Under the pieces are notes generated by a model. That model searched no databases. It was not told the DNA's origin and saw nothing but the letters and a program-made list of their open reading frames with translations. A program made the translations under genes and the position numbers. DNA of 64,000 nt from JAMXLO01 sp963832895 (GTDB lineage: Bacteria > Pseudomonadota > Alphaproteobacteria > Acetobacterales > Acetobacteraceae), in assembly GCA_963832895.1 (NCBI GenBank), contig CAWHVQ010000010.1:372001-436000 (forward strand), given 5' to 3'. Positions 18,135-27,505 of this stretch are shown one piece after another. Position 1 is the stretch's first letter, and each line of letters starts with the position of its first letter.

Positions 18135-18354
18135 GATCTCCGAATCATGGTGGCCCATAGATTCAGAGTTCCAACCGCTTTTCAATCAGAAAATCACAAC
18201 TGTAATGCTAGACGATTGCCGTGGGCGCCTTCCTCCCTGCGGAGCATCGCAGTTAGCTGGGCTTGATTGGGGACTGTGGGGATGGCTTCCCGCCTCGCGT
18301 TTCGCGGTAGCGTCCAATAGACCGTTGGCCGTATCAAGGTTATCGTGCGGGGCA

Positions 18355-20409
18355 ATGATCGATCATCGGCCAACCACCGATCAGCCTGACGATGACCCCT
18401 GGCTCTGGCTTGAAGAGATCGAGGGGAGCAGGGCTCTTGACTGGGTCACCGCTCAAACAGCGGCGACGCTGTCGCGATATGCTGATGCACGCTTTGAGGC
18501 CGATCGCGACGCGGTGCGGGCAGTTCTGAACCTTCCGGAAAACATCCCGTGGATCACCCGTCGCGGCGGGATGCTTTACAATTTTTGGCGTGACGCCGCG
18601 TGGCCCCGTGGCGTGTGGCGACGGACGACGATGGACGAGTATTGCGCACAATCGCCGCGGTGGGATGTCCTCCTTGATCTCGACGCCCTTGCCGCCGCGG
18701 AGAGCGAGGACTGGATCTGGCAAGGCGCCCATGTCCGGCCCGGTGATGACCGGGCGATCCTGCGCCTTTCACGCGGCGGCAGCGACGCGGTGGTGCTTCG
18801 CGAGTTCGATCTGACCGCGCATGCTTTCATTCCCGACGGATTCACAGCGCCCGAAGCAAAGAGCAGCGTTGACTGGCTCGATCGCGATCTACTTCTGCTG
18901 TCGAGCGCTCTCGGGGAGGGCATGGCGACGAATTCTGGCTATGCCCGTACGGTCCGGCTCTGGCGTCGCGGTCAAAGCCCGCACGACGCCGCGGTAATCC
19001 ACGAGGTTCCCGCGACCTTCATGGCGGTCTCCGCCGCACTCGACCGGGAGTCGGAGGGCGAGCGGGTGGTCTTCATCGAGCGGAACACCTTCATCGATAC
19101 CGTCTACCGGCTTGGCGACCGCCATGGAGCTGGTGAGGCGCTCGACCTGCCGACCGATGCTTGGATCGTCTGGCAGCGCGGCTGGGTTGCAGTTCGCACG
19201 CGCACGCAATGGGAGGTTGGCGGCGAGGCTCACGCGCCCGACACTGTACTCGGTCTTCGGTTAACGGACTTCCTGGCCGGCGATCGCCGGTTCACGGTGC
19301 TGTTCACCCCTGGTGATCGCCGCGCGCATCAAGGGTTCTTCTGGTCCGACGGTAAGCTGGTGTTGTCGATCCTCGACGAGCTGGCGCCCGTCTTCGAAGT
19401 GTTCGCGCCAGAGGCGGGCTGGGCTCGCACGACGCTGGCCACCTTGCCGAAGTTGGGCGTGGTTGCGGTATGGCCGCTCGACCAGGAGGAAATCGAGCAA
19501 GACGGCACCTTGCTCGTCAATGCGCAGGATCCGCTGACTCCGCCGACGCTTCTGCGTCTCGACGAGCCACTTGCCCAGCCGGTGGTATTGCGCCGGGCGC
19601 CCAACGCTTTCTCGGCGCCCGAGGCTGTGGTGAGCCGTCACGAGGCTATTTCAACCGACGGGGAGCGGATCCCCTACGTCCAGGTTGGGCCGGCTAAGCC
19701 AACAGGTGACGCTCCGGTGCACATGACTGGCTATGGCGGATTTAGGATCGCGAGCTTGCCGTATTATCGCGGTATCATTGGCAAACTGTGGCTCGAGCGT
19801 GGCGGCACGACCGTGGTCGCCAGCATTCGCGGCGGCGGCGAGTTCGGCACACGCTGGCACGAGGCTGGACGCCGCGGCGGAAAGATTTTGTCGCATGACG
19901 ATTTCGCCGCCGTCGCGGCCGATCTGGTGCGGCGGCGGGTGACACGCCCAAGTCGCATCGCGGCGGAGGGCGGATCGAACGGCGGTCTGCTTATCGCCAA
20001 TATGCTGGTCCGCTACCCAGAGCGCTTCGGCGCGCTGTTCTGCACAATTCCGCTGATCGACATGCGTCGCTATTCAAGACTTCTGGCCGGGGCGAGTTGG
20101 GTGGCGGAGTACGGCGACCCCAATGACCTGGCGGACTGGGCATTTATCCGCCGCTTTTCCGCCTACCAGGCTGCTGAGCCAGCGCAGGCTTATCCGCCCA
20201 TTCTGCTTGCCACGTCGCGCCGAGACGATCGCGTCCATCCCGGACATGCGCGTAAGATGACCGCCAAGCTGCAGTCGCTTGGCTACAACGCACATTTCTA
20301 CGAACCTGCTACGGGCGGTCATGGTTACGGCAAAGACAATATGGCGGTGGCGACCTTAGCCGCGCTTGGAATGGCGTTCTTGCAGCACCATATCGGCTGG
20401 CAAGTTTAA
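18355..20409 (+). CDS. Prolyl oligopeptidase-family (S9) serine peptidase
   Basis: The 684-residue protein has an N-terminal beta-propeller part starting DDPWLWLEEIEGSRALDWV and a C-terminal alpha/beta-hydrolase domain. The catalytic triad is visible: S541 in GGSNGG, D624 or D625 in SRRDDRVHPGH, and H656 in GGHGYG. GYGGFRIASLPYY provides the oxyanion region. It should cleave short peptides after Pro, or act as a related oligopeptidase in the cytoplasm; no signal peptide is seen. The frame is open further upstream to 17827, but that part is translated IS debris, so the ATG at 18355 is taken although its ribosome-binding site (GCGGGG) is weak. The intergenic 20410-20656 holds nothing clear. Confidence 0.9.
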   Translation: MIDHRPTTDQPDDDPWLWLEEIEGSRALDWVTAQTAATLSRYADARFEADRDAVRAVLNLPENIPWITRRGGMLYNFWRDAAWPRGVWRRTTMDEYCAQSPRWDVLLDLDALAAAESEDWIWQGAHVRPGDDRAILRLSRGGSDAVVLREFDLTAHAFIPDGFTAPEAKSSVDWLDRDLLLLSSALGEGMATNSGYARTVRLWRRGQSPHDAAVIHEVPATFMAVSAALDRESEGERVVFIERNTFIDTVYRLGDRHGAGEALDLPTDAWIVWQRGWVAVRTRTQWEVGGEAHAPDTVLGLRLTDFLAGDRRFTVLFTPGDRRAHQGFFWSDGKLVLSILDELAPVFEVFAPEAGWARTTLATLPKLGVVAVWPLDQEEIEQDGTLLVNAQDPLTPPTLLRLDEPLAQPVVLRRAPNAFSAPEAVVSRHEAISTDGERIPYVQVGPAKPTGDAPVHMTGYGGFRIASLPYYRGIIGKLWLERGGTTVVASIRGGGEFGTRWHEAGRRGGKILSHDDFAAVAADLVRRRVTRPSRIAAEGGSNGGLLIANMLVRYPERFGALFCTIPLIDMRRYSRLLAGASWVAEYGDPNDLADWAFIRRFSAYQAAEPAQAYPPILLATSRRDDRVHPGHARKMTAKLQSLGYNAHFYEPATGGHGYGKDNMAVATLAALGMAFLQHHIGWQV

Positions 20410-20656
20410 ACTCATGTGGGTCTCTCAACAGTTTCACCGGCGTGGCTGCCAGGGAGGCAACTCACGTTGTCACCGGCAAGCGTGAGCTGCCCAACACTGC
20501 CAATGTCGCCCTCGCGTATGAAAGCTATCAATCGCTGATAGCCGCAGCCTACAGCAGGCTGGTCCTTCGGTGTAGGTGCTCAGGCAATGCCACCGCCACC
20601 TTCAGGCCGCCAGCTCGGGCTGTCGTCCAGGCACAGGCAGCGGCCTCGCGCCAGGA

Positions 20657-22555
20657 TCAGCCCGCTGTCTTGAACAGGGATGAGAATACGCCGCTGACCC
20701 TCTCCGTCTCGTTCACGCTCCAGGCAGTCAGGTCGGCGAGCAGGTTGATCTGCGTGGCGCTCAGATTTGTATTCAGAGTGCTGTAGTTCGGAAAGTTAGT
20801 GGTTGATCGCTCCAATTCGATGATCGTTCGGACCGATGGGTTATTGGCGAACAGCGCCTCCCATTGGGTGACAAAACTGAGATAGAACCAGACCACAGTG
20901 ACCTCACGCGCGGAAGTCACGCCGAACCATGCGTTCGGTCGCACTGCAAGCCGCTGCGGAAAGATGGCAGGGCGCGCGTAACTCCCGCTGCCGCTTGCAG
21001 CCCAAAGGCCCTGCAGCAGGGTCGGGAACGCCGCGGGATCGAAGATCTGGTTGTTGGCATACATCGGGTACTTGTTGGACGAGCCCTGTCCGTAGCGAAC
21101 GTAGCCAACGCTCTCGCTCAAGTCACCCAACTCGTATGGCTGATACCCGAACAGCGGCGGGATACAGGGGTCGACAATGAGCATCGTTCCAGGAATGAAC
21201 CCGCCTTGCCCGTCGGCGACCCCGTAGGCGCCGGGCTGCATCACCGTCATCGGGTTGATAAAGGCGATGACGCTGTCGATGTCAGAATACGTGAGCAATG
21301 CAGCGAGGCCGGTGTTCTCCAGGTTCCCACCGTCGGCGAACCGGCTTGGTATTGGCTGCGTGTTGGACTGCGGGTCGAGAACGGGCCAGTATTGGTAGCT
21401 CGGAATGATCTTTTGTAGGTCAGATAGCTCAGTCTGCAACAGCGGTTGACCTAGCATCGGCTGTGCGTTCAGGCGCAGCAGCTCAGCCGCCGGGCCTCGC
21501 GCCTCGATGGGGAGCTTGGTCCTGATCCAGTGTTGGATCGTATCGACGTTGGCCGCCACGACCGCCGCGAGTTCCGCGGGGTTCTGGCGCCACCCCTGAA
21601 ACAGGTTCTGCAACACCTCGGCGAAGAATGCGCTGCTCGTCCCCACAGCGTCCGTCAGTGACCATTGGCGCGTCTGCGCGACAGTGGTGGTGCTGCTGCT
21701 CCCGCTAACGTAGGCCGAGTTGAACCCGAACGTGTTGACGCCGCCACCACCCGGCTTGCGACCGTTCGCATCCTCGCCCTCCGGGGTGCCAAAGATGCCG
21801 GTGACGAACGGCGTGACCTGGACCGGCGCGAGCAGTTCCAGCGCCGTGTTCGGCTCCTTGAGGAACATGGCGCAGTTGCAGATGAGAAACGGGCGGTGCG
21901 TCCGGCTGGGATCGCGAGCATCTGCGTAAAGATCGATCGTCTCACCGGCAACCGCCGGGTTAAGGTTTGAGTTCGTGACCTCGGTCGCCACCGTCGTCGC
22001 GTCGAAGGAAAACGTGTCGGTGGGCGTTAGGTGGATCGTCGGTGCGTACAGCCCGTAATCGGCAAGGATGTTCAGCCCGATGATGGTCTGCCACAACATG
22101 TCTGGCGGCACACGTAGGACGGCATGCAGCAGCAGGGCCTGAACGGCGAGGAGCTTGGGTGCGAAGAGCGGAGAGCTGATCGGCACGCCGGCATTTCCCG
22201 CCGGTAGCTGCGCCAGGGTCGCCGGAGTCAGAGCGCTCTGGTCCTCGACCCAAGGACCGAGATAGGCTGCGTCGCTCGGCGATCCCGGTGGGAGATAGAT
22301 GAACGGCACGCCAACCCATGATCCGCCGGAAACGGTGGAGAGTGCCTTCACCTGCGCTAGCAGCGACTGACCGTTCGCTACGAGCTTGGTCAGTGCGCGG
22401 AGTTGGCCCATGCCAGCCGTCAGTGCCCTCGACCCGCCACCAGAGAGGCACACCCCAACGTTGCCAGGGCTGGCTGGCGACGTCACGTAGAACTGCTTGA
22501 CCGACAGCGATCCTGAGGTGGTCGTGGTCCCGACCGAGAAGACACCAGCTGCCAT
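20657..22555 (-). CDS. cPLA2-like (patatin superfamily) phospholipase/lysophospholipase
   Basis: This 632-residue protein resembles the catalytic domain of eukaryotic cytosolic phospholipase A2 and fungal lysophospholipase more than short bacterial patatins. The oxyanion loop is CLSGGGSRA (residues 36-44), the nucleophile S76 lies in STVSGGSW, and the partner Asp is in FADGGNLENTG near residue 407. There is no signal peptide and no C2 domain. The ATG at 22555 follows a GGGAGAACGGG leader. It stands alone on the minus strand, convergent with the S9 peptidase. The active site is complete, so acyl-ester hydrolysis on a lipid is likely. Confidence 0.8.
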   Translation of the reverse strand: MAAGVFSVGTTTTSGSLSVKQFYVTSPASPGNVGVCLSGGGSRALTAGMGQLRALTKLVANGQSLLAQVKALSTVSGGSWVGVPFIYLPPGSPSDAAYLGPWVEDQSALTPATLAQLPAGNAGVPISSPLFAPKLLAVQALLLHAVLRVPPDMLWQTIIGLNILADYGLYAPTIHLTPTDTFSFDATTVATEVTNSNLNPAVAGETIDLYADARDPSRTHRPFLICNCAMFLKEPNTALELLAPVQVTPFVTGIFGTPEGEDANGRKPGGGGVNTFGFNSAYVSGSSSTTTVAQTRQWSLTDAVGTSSAFFAEVLQNLFQGWRQNPAELAAVVAANVDTIQHWIRTKLPIEARGPAAELLRLNAQPMLGQPLLQTELSDLQKIIPSYQYWPVLDPQSNTQPIPSRFADGGNLENTGLAALLTYSDIDSVIAFINPMTVMQPGAYGVADGQGGFIPGTMLIVDPCIPPLFGYQPYELGDLSESVGYVRYGQGSSNKYPMYANNQIFDPAAFPTLLQGLWAASGSGSYARPAIFPQRLAVRPNAWFGVTSAREVTVVWFYLSFVTQWEALFANNPSVRTIIELERSTTNFPNYSTLNTNLSATQINLLADLTAWSVNETERVSGVFSSLFKTAG

Positions 22556-22842
22556 GTTCCCGTTCTCCCGTGAATCGGGCGACTCCCCACTCTGCCTGAA
22601 GCCGACCGGAGACGAGCCCGATCCTATGGCGGAGGGGGCGTGAGTCGGGCAATGGCTGAACGGCTTGCCTGGTCGATGCGATGATGACGTTTGCGTATAG
22701 GTTCACAGCAGGTCCAGGCTTGGTTCTTATTATTAGCTCCAGGCTACGGGCGTGGGTCGCCTTGATGTGACCTGATCGGCGGCTTCGGGTCCTGCACGAG
22801 CGGGCCCGACGCTGGGCGCAATCGCCAACGCCTGAGCGAGCT

Positions 22843-23760
22843 TCAGACAGCATCCTGGACGATGGTCGGACCCTCTCCGGCCAATCGCGTCTGCCTGATA
22901 TCGCGCGTCTCGCGCGGGTCGAACCGTCGCCCGCGATGCATCGAGGATCGGTTGTCCCACATCACAAAGTCATTGATCCGCCAGACGTGCGAATATACAA
23001 ACTGCTCCTTTGTTGCGAACTCGGTGAGATCGAGCAACAACAATCGTGCTTCCGGGATAGACATACCTTCGACTGCGCCGGCATGCGCGGACAGGAACAA
23101 GGACTTCCGACCAGTGACCGGATGGCGTCGAACCAAACGCTGTCGGACGGGCTTGAACGCAATGCGTTCCTCATCGGTGAATTCAGTGAGCCCGAGCTTT
23201 CCTCTTGAATACATGTTCGAATGGAGACAGACCAGATCTTCGATCTCTTGCTTGAGCCGGTCGCCAAGAACGTCATAAGCCGCACGCATATCCGCGAATT
23301 CGGTGTTGCCGCCCCAGGAGGCGACGGACCGGCCGGAGAGCAACGAATAAGACGCGGGGATTATTTTGAATGAACTGTCGGAATGCCACATCTGATCCGC
23401 AAGTTTGAACAAGTAAGCACGGCTACCGGGTGACAAGGTTTTTCCGGAAGGTCCTACGTTCGAGAAATCCACGACGCCGGAGCCCAGCTTCCGCACCTCC
23501 TGATCGGTCCGGAAATGAATGTGCCCAGGCGTACCGCCTCGGCTGTTTTCGATCGCGCCAAAATGCAGGGTGAATTGCAGCTGCTCCTCATCGGTTAGCT
23601 TCTGATCACGAAATACCAGAACGGCGTATTCGTTCATGCCGGCGTGGATGGCCGCGACCTCGTCGGGCGAAAGCGGCTCCCTGCAATTTACACCCGTCAC
23701 CTCACCGGCGAAGACGGGCGTGAGTTGTCTGATTGATACGCTCAACGTCGATCTCTCCAT
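22843..23760 (-). CDS. TauD/TfdA-family Fe(II)/2-oxoglutarate dioxygenase
   Basis: This protein of 305 residues (from the ATG at 23760) is a non-haem iron dioxygenase of the taurine/2,4-D type. The metal triad is H126 and D128 in MWHSDSS and H275 in SSMHRGRRFD. Arg 289 or 292 in DIRQTRLAG binds 2-oxoglutarate. These enzymes hydroxylate a carbon next to a sulfonate, ether or similar group. A start 36 bases upstream is possible. No other genes of a sulfur or ether pathway are adjacent. The 286 bases upstream of the next gene (22556-22842) hold nothing recognisable. Confidence 0.92.
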   Translation of the reverse strand: MERSTLSVSIRQLTPVFAGEVTGVNCREPLSPDEVAAIHAGMNEYAVLVFRDQKLTDEEQLQFTLHFGAIENSRGGTPGHIHFRTDQEVRKLGSGVVDFSNVGPSGKTLSPGSRAYLFKLADQMWHSDSSFKIIPASYSLLSGRSVASWGGNTEFADMRAAYDVLGDRLKQEIEDLVCLHSNMYSRGKLGLTEFTDEERIAFKPVRQRLVRRHPVTGRKSLFLSAHAGAVEGMSIPEARLLLLDLTEFATKEQFVYSHVWRINDFVMWDNRSSMHRGRRFDPRETRDIRQTRLAGEGPTIVQDAV

Positions 23761-24120
23761 GCGGTTTAACAATTGCAAATGCCTAAGCCAGGACACTATC
23801 AGCGAGTCGAGGCGGCCACAATGAAGCGGGACCTGAGATTAAGGGCATTCCCAAGCCATGGAGTAGAGCACCCAGGGATGCAGTCCAGCGGAACATCTGT
23901 AGCCGGCGCTGTGGAAATGGTTGGCGCACTCAGTGGGGCTGAATCGGAGCGCAGTCTTCCATAGAGCTTCGTGTGTGTGCGGATTTGCGTCTCGAACAGG
24001 ACTGCTGGTGCAGCCGGGGCTGTGTTCCATTGCCGGCGGGGGCCTCGGCGATGGTAGAGCAGCAAAGTTGCTGTGCCGCGTTACCCGGTCTAGATTGAGT
24101 TGCGGTCCAGGGAGGAAACA
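23761..24120 (+). other. Divergent intergenic region
   Basis: These 360 bases lie between the start of the TauD-like gene (minus) and of the NTF2-like gene (plus), so both promoters should be here. I see no operator-like palindrome and no third gene. The final bases carry a good GGAGG for the plus-strand gene. Confidence 0.45.
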
Positions 24121-24582
24121 ATGTTCAAGACACTGAGTGCCACTGCGATCGGGCTTGTATTACTCGCTTCGCCATCGTTCGCCCACAATCAAGCTGACGC
24201 AACGAAGGCGGTTGCGACCTTTGTGGCGAACTATGAGAAGCTGTTCAACGCCAAGGATGCGCAGGGGCTTGCGGCACTCTTTGCCGACGATGGGGTGCAA
24301 TCGGCTCCCGGAATGCCACTGCTAACCAACCGGAGCGACATCGAAAAGCGCTACAAGACGAACTTCGACTCAGGGACCACTGATTTTCATGTCACCGTCA
24401 AGCAGGTGCAGGCCGAAGGCAACATTGTCTTTTTGGTTGGCCAATTCTCGGTGAAGACGCCAAAAGGTGGCATGCACGAGGTCGGCGGGAATGTCGTCGA
24501 TATCTTAGAGTGGGACGGTGACGCCCTGAAGTTCCGTGTGCTTTCGTTCAACCTCGTGCCGGCACCTGCAGCGCAACGATAA
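24121..24582 (+). CDS. Secreted SnoaL/NTF2-like (DUF4440-type) protein
   Basis: This 153-residue protein begins with a signal peptide (MFKTLSATAIGLVLLASPSF, cleavage after AHA-like FAH). The rest has the NTF2-like pattern: FVANYEKLFNAKDAQGLAAL, FADDGV, and the RSDIEKRYKTNF helix. The start at 24121 has GGAGG 5 bp upstream. Secreted members of this fold bind small molecules or act as isomerases; most have no known role. No partner gene can be inferred from the surroundings. Confidence 0.85.
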   Translation: MFKTLSATAIGLVLLASPSFAHNQADATKAVATFVANYEKLFNAKDAQGLAALFADDGVQSAPGMPLLTNRSDIEKRYKTNFDSGTTDFHVTVKQVQAEGNIVFLVGQFSVKTPKGGMHEVGGNVVDILEWDGDALKFRVLSFNLVPAPAAQR

Positions 24583-24790
24583 ACGGAGTGTACACGGGCG
24601 GCTTGGTCTGAGCTTGGAGACTACGCGCGCCAGCCGCTCCCATTCCGAATGCCGGTGAGTATCGCCATGCGGTGGCGTGACCTGTCTTCGTGGCAATTTC
24701 CTCCGGGTTTAGTCGAGAATGATCGCTCGACACGGGCGAATGATCCAGCCGTTCCAGAAATGGCCCAAAATCAGCAGCATCCATAGGTTG

Positions 24791-25350
24791 TCAACTAAGG
24801 TCTTGGTCGAACTTGGCTGGCGACGAGAATGGCTTGGTGGCATCCACCACGAACATCACGAGGGCGGTCAGGTCGCTCTTGCCGCTGCTGAGGACTTCCG
24901 TCGGTGTGCCGGGAGCATGCCCAGGCATAGACTCGCCAGTCTTGACCTGTATCACGCCGTGCGGAGTCTCTAACTGTCCCGTCAGTACGTAAGAGGTTTC
25001 GGAGCCTGGACGCGTATGTACGGGCGTCGTGGCGCCGGGTGGCCCACTCCCGCTATTAATACGTAGCAGATACTCCGGCGCGTTGATCGGAGGCACGGGT
25101 CCGATCTCGACGACCTTGCTTCCGCCGGGCGTCGAACCACCTTGGGACCAAGCGTGAAAAGCCAAACCTTGCTGCGACTTCAGCGGTCAATGATGTCGGA
25201 CGCTCGGCGGCCTGGGCCTTCGCGAGCGTTGGGAGGTTCTCGACCCGCCAGTACAGCGGCCCGGCTGGTAGTTGCTTGAGCTTCTTCTCGGCGATCGGCT
25301 TGACGACGAATTGCTGCTGCGCCGTTGCCGTGTATCGCGTCAACAACAGT
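24791..25350 (-). pseudogene. Secreted cupin protein, broken by frameshifts
   Basis: Read on the minus strand, one frame gives FVVKPIAEKKLKQLPAGPLY and WRVENLPTLAKAQAAERPTS. A short middle piece in another frame gives KVWLFTLGPK. Then the frame ending at 24791 gives GGSTPGGSKVVEIGPVPP, APEYLLRINSG, TPVHTRPGSETSYVLTGQLE and the rest of a cupin barrel. Together these form one cupin-family protein of about 180 residues, with two frameshifts near 25175 and 25140. A stop codon also precedes the signal-peptide region, so no good start remains. It is convergent with the NTF2-like gene. Confidence 0.7.
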
Positions 25351-25437
25351 CCCAGCTACCGCTCTTGCCGACGGGGTGGTAGGGAGATTATCGTCCTCCA
25401 AGGTGCTCGGACAGCCAATGCTTATGGGGAATGTCGA

Positions 25438-26091
25438 ATGAGGCGTATCACCCCTTTGATTGCCGTTCTTCTCGCGATTCCCGTAGGGTGGACGCAAGCG
25501 CAGCAAGCGCCCTCGACCAACATGAGCTTCTTCGTTACTAGCACCAGCCCTGGCAAAGGGGGCGACTTAGGTGGGCTTGAAGGAGCAGATCGACATTGTC
25601 AGGAGTTGGCCCAAGCAGTGGGTGCTGGTTCGAAGACGTGGCATGCTTATCTCAGCACCCAGTCGACAAACGGTGTTCCCGCAGTCAATGCCGGGGATAG
25701 GATCGGCACCGGTCCATGGTATAACGAGAAAGGGATGGAGATCGGGGCCAATCTCGGCGACCTGCATAGCGACAACTTTAAGATCAACAAAACAACGGCT
25801 CTCACCGAGAAGGGAAACTTCGTCAACGGTCGCGGTGATACACCAAACCAGCATGACATGCTCACCGGTAGTCAACATGAAGGAACTGCCTTTCCCGCTG
25901 GTGAGGATAAGACTTGCCATAATTGGACAAGCAGCAACGAGGGCAGTGCAATCGTTGGCCACACCGACTTGATCGGCAATACGCGTGGCCCGAATTTCTG
26001 GAACTTCTCGCACAGCACACCGGGCTGTAGCGTACCAGATTTGGCGAAGGTCGGCGGTGCCGGTTTTTTCTACTGTTTTGCAGTGCGCTGA
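25438..26091 (+). CDS. Secreted lectin-like protein
   Basis: The product of 217 residues starts with a signal peptide (MRRITPLIAVLLAIPVGWTQ, cleavage after AQA). The mature part reads SFFVTSTSPGKGGDLGGLEG, ADRHCQELA, KTWHAYLSTQ and RIGTGPWYNEKG, and ends with CSVPDLAKVGGAGFFYCFAV. Similar exported proteins are commonly annotated as lectins because of a C-type-lectin-like pattern; sugar binding has not been shown from the sequence. Several Cys could form disulfides. The start follows a weak GGGGA leader. Confidence 0.75.
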   Translation: MRRITPLIAVLLAIPVGWTQAQQAPSTNMSFFVTSTSPGKGGDLGGLEGADRHCQELAQAVGAGSKTWHAYLSTQSTNGVPAVNAGDRIGTGPWYNEKGMEIGANLGDLHSDNFKINKTTALTEKGNFVNGRGDTPNQHDMLTGSQHEGTAFPAGEDKTCHNWTSSNEGSAIVGHTDLIGNTRGPNFWNFSHSTPGCSVPDLAKVGGAGFFYCFAVR

Positions 26092-26126
26092 TCGGTCAGG
26101 TTTAGGCAGCGACCATCGCCAGCGCG

Positions 26127-26402
26127 ATGACTGAGAGCCTTTCGCGAGTAGGCGTTTTGGCCTCCGAATTGCGCGAGTTCGCCGGGTGTTATCTTCTTAC
26201 CCACTGTCCACAGTGCGGAAGTACCTCTGAAATCGCAATAGAGGTGCTGATCAAGCGACACGGTGGGGAGTTGGCAATGTATACCGCGTTGCAGAAGTTG
26301 GAGTGTCTGGACTGCAAGATATCGCCTGATGAAGTCCATTTATGGCGAACGGAACGCGACCGGTCCCCCCATCACGTTCAACTACGAGGAGAAGTCATCT
26401 GA
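26127..26402 (+). CDS. Small protein with a zinc-ribbon pattern
   Basis: A 91-residue frame contains two CxxC pairs, THCPQCGSTSE near residues 26-36 and ECLDCKIS near 59-66. This spacing is usual for a zinc ribbon. No clear ribosome-binding site precedes the ATG at 26127. The end overlaps the end of a convergent small frame by 8 bases. The function is unknown. Confidence 0.5.
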   Translation: MTESLSRVGVLASELREFAGCYLLTHCPQCGSTSEIAIEVLIKRHGGELAMYTALQKLECLDCKISPDEVHLWRTERDRSPHHVQLRGEVI

Positions 26403-26532
26403 CGGCAACCGGCTCTGTTCCGTCGTGTAGATGGGTACGCCGTCCAATCACCAGCCCGATGATGGCGCCACCGAAGAGAGAGAACTGGACAATCAGGGCA
26501 ATGCCGAGCGAGGCGTCGTCATTGCCGGACAC
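26395..26532 (-). CDS. Possible small membrane protein, 45 residues
   Basis: The minus strand from the GTG at 26532 to the TGA at 26395 encodes 45 residues, most of them one hydrophobic segment (LGIALIVQFSLFGGAIIGLV) followed by IGRRTHLHDG. This is the composition of small integral membrane proteins. It may be a whole small gene or the last piece of a longer lost one. No strong ribosome-binding site is seen. Confidence 0.35.
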   Translation of the reverse strand: MSGNDDASLGIALIVQFSLFGGAIIGLVIGRRTHLHDGTEPVAVR

Positions 26533-26904
26533 CCCAATGCAGTCCTGCTTTTCGGCTCGACATGGGCCGAGGAGCGTTTTCAGTGCACTTGTCCACTCGT
26601 TTAAGAGGGTTCGATCGCCGCGCGAGGTTCAGACAGCATCCTCGCCGTGAGCTTGCATCAAAGCTGTGCGTCGAGTTCAGGGTAGCTCCGGCAGGTGAAC
26701 GTGGCCTCCCTGCGCCGGTTGAGTCTCCTGTCGCGATGCGGCGCTCTCGGCGCCGCATCGGGGTCGAGCCTGGTCGGACATCAAGGTGTCCGAGACATTC
26801 CGAGCGTTCTGTTGGCGTACTGATGGAAGAGACCTGTGTTTCCAGCCTGACTACCGGGACGGTGCGCACGGGTTTGAAAGTATCCATCCGGCGAGCACCG
26901 TGGA
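26533..26904 (+). other. Intergenic stretch without a recognisable gene
   Basis: These 372 bases lie between the small frames and the pRiA4b-type remnant. Open frames exist on both strands, but none gives a sequence I recognise. The stretch is probably decayed mobile-element DNA, judging only from its neighbours. Confidence 0.4.
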
Positions 26905-27505
26905 TCAGAAGTTCCGTTTGCGTCTTGCTGCTGGACGCGACCATCGCTTGGCGAGAGCAGCGATGGCGCGGGCATGACGTGCGACATCGATGGCTGCGGG
27001 ATCAAAGTGACCGCCGATCCATGCCGGGCTATCGGCGTGCTGTTCGTTGTCTGGGTCGGCAATTTCTGAGAGGAACTCGCGGTAGCCCCAGGGGCTGCCG
27101 ACATCCTCCGGAGGACAGCGTCCGACGGCTTCGATGAGGCGCGGATATGTAGGGTCGGGCACCGCCTCGGTGATATGTTCGATGCGGACGCTGTGTTGCC
27201 AGCCATCGCCGAAGTCGTAGAGGTATTTGAGCGACCTGACGCCGACGTCTTGATTCGAGGATGTCGAGGATGTCGAGGATGTCGAGGAGGCGAGACTTGC
27301 TAGCATCGAGTGGTCCATCGCCGAAGTCCGGATCGGGCATGCCCTAGCCGGCGTTTCGGGCGCTGTTGTTCCAGCCCAATACCGACTGGAGGACGAGATG
27401 CAGGCGATCGAGCCGGATTGTCAGCGGCACACCGACACGACGCATGACGAGCGGCTCGACGTCATCGAGTGCGACCTTGAGATGCGCGATGCTGGCAGCA
27501 CTCAT
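26905..27505 (-). pseudogene. Plasmid pRiA4b ORF-3-family protein, degraded
   Basis: The minus strand from the ATG at 27505 reads MSAASIAHLKVALDDVEPLV, MRRVGVPLTIRLDRLHLVLQ and SVLGWNNS, then meets an in-frame TAG. DPDFGDGPLDASKSRLLDIL follows one part, and after a frameshift comes SLKYLYDFGDGWQHSVRIEH, then PTYPRLIEAVGRCPPEDVG, ending at 26905. This is the pRiA4b ORF-3 family (PF07929), usually carried by IS and plasmid regions. Three copies of a 9-bp repeat sit at the frameshift. The gene is inactive. Confidence 0.82.
27260..27286 (+). repeat. 9-bp tandem repeat, three perfect copies
   Basis: GATGTCGAG is repeated three times without change at 27260-27268, 27269-27277 and 27278-27286, and a shortened copy (GATTCGAG) precedes it. 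On the coding strand of the pRiA4b-type remnant this gives Leu-Asp-Ile three times. Normal family members have one such unit here, so slippage expansion is likely. Confidence 0.85.

Noticed and set aside
17827..20409. An 860-residue frame as a recombinase-peptidase fusion protein
   Set aside because: The first 176 residues are a broken integrase end plus the back of an IS701 scrap. The peptidase family start is at 18355.
20524..20542. Hairpin GCTATCA-N5-TGATAGC between two convergent genes
   Set aside because: AT-rich stem of 7 bp with no T run after it, so not convincing as a terminator.
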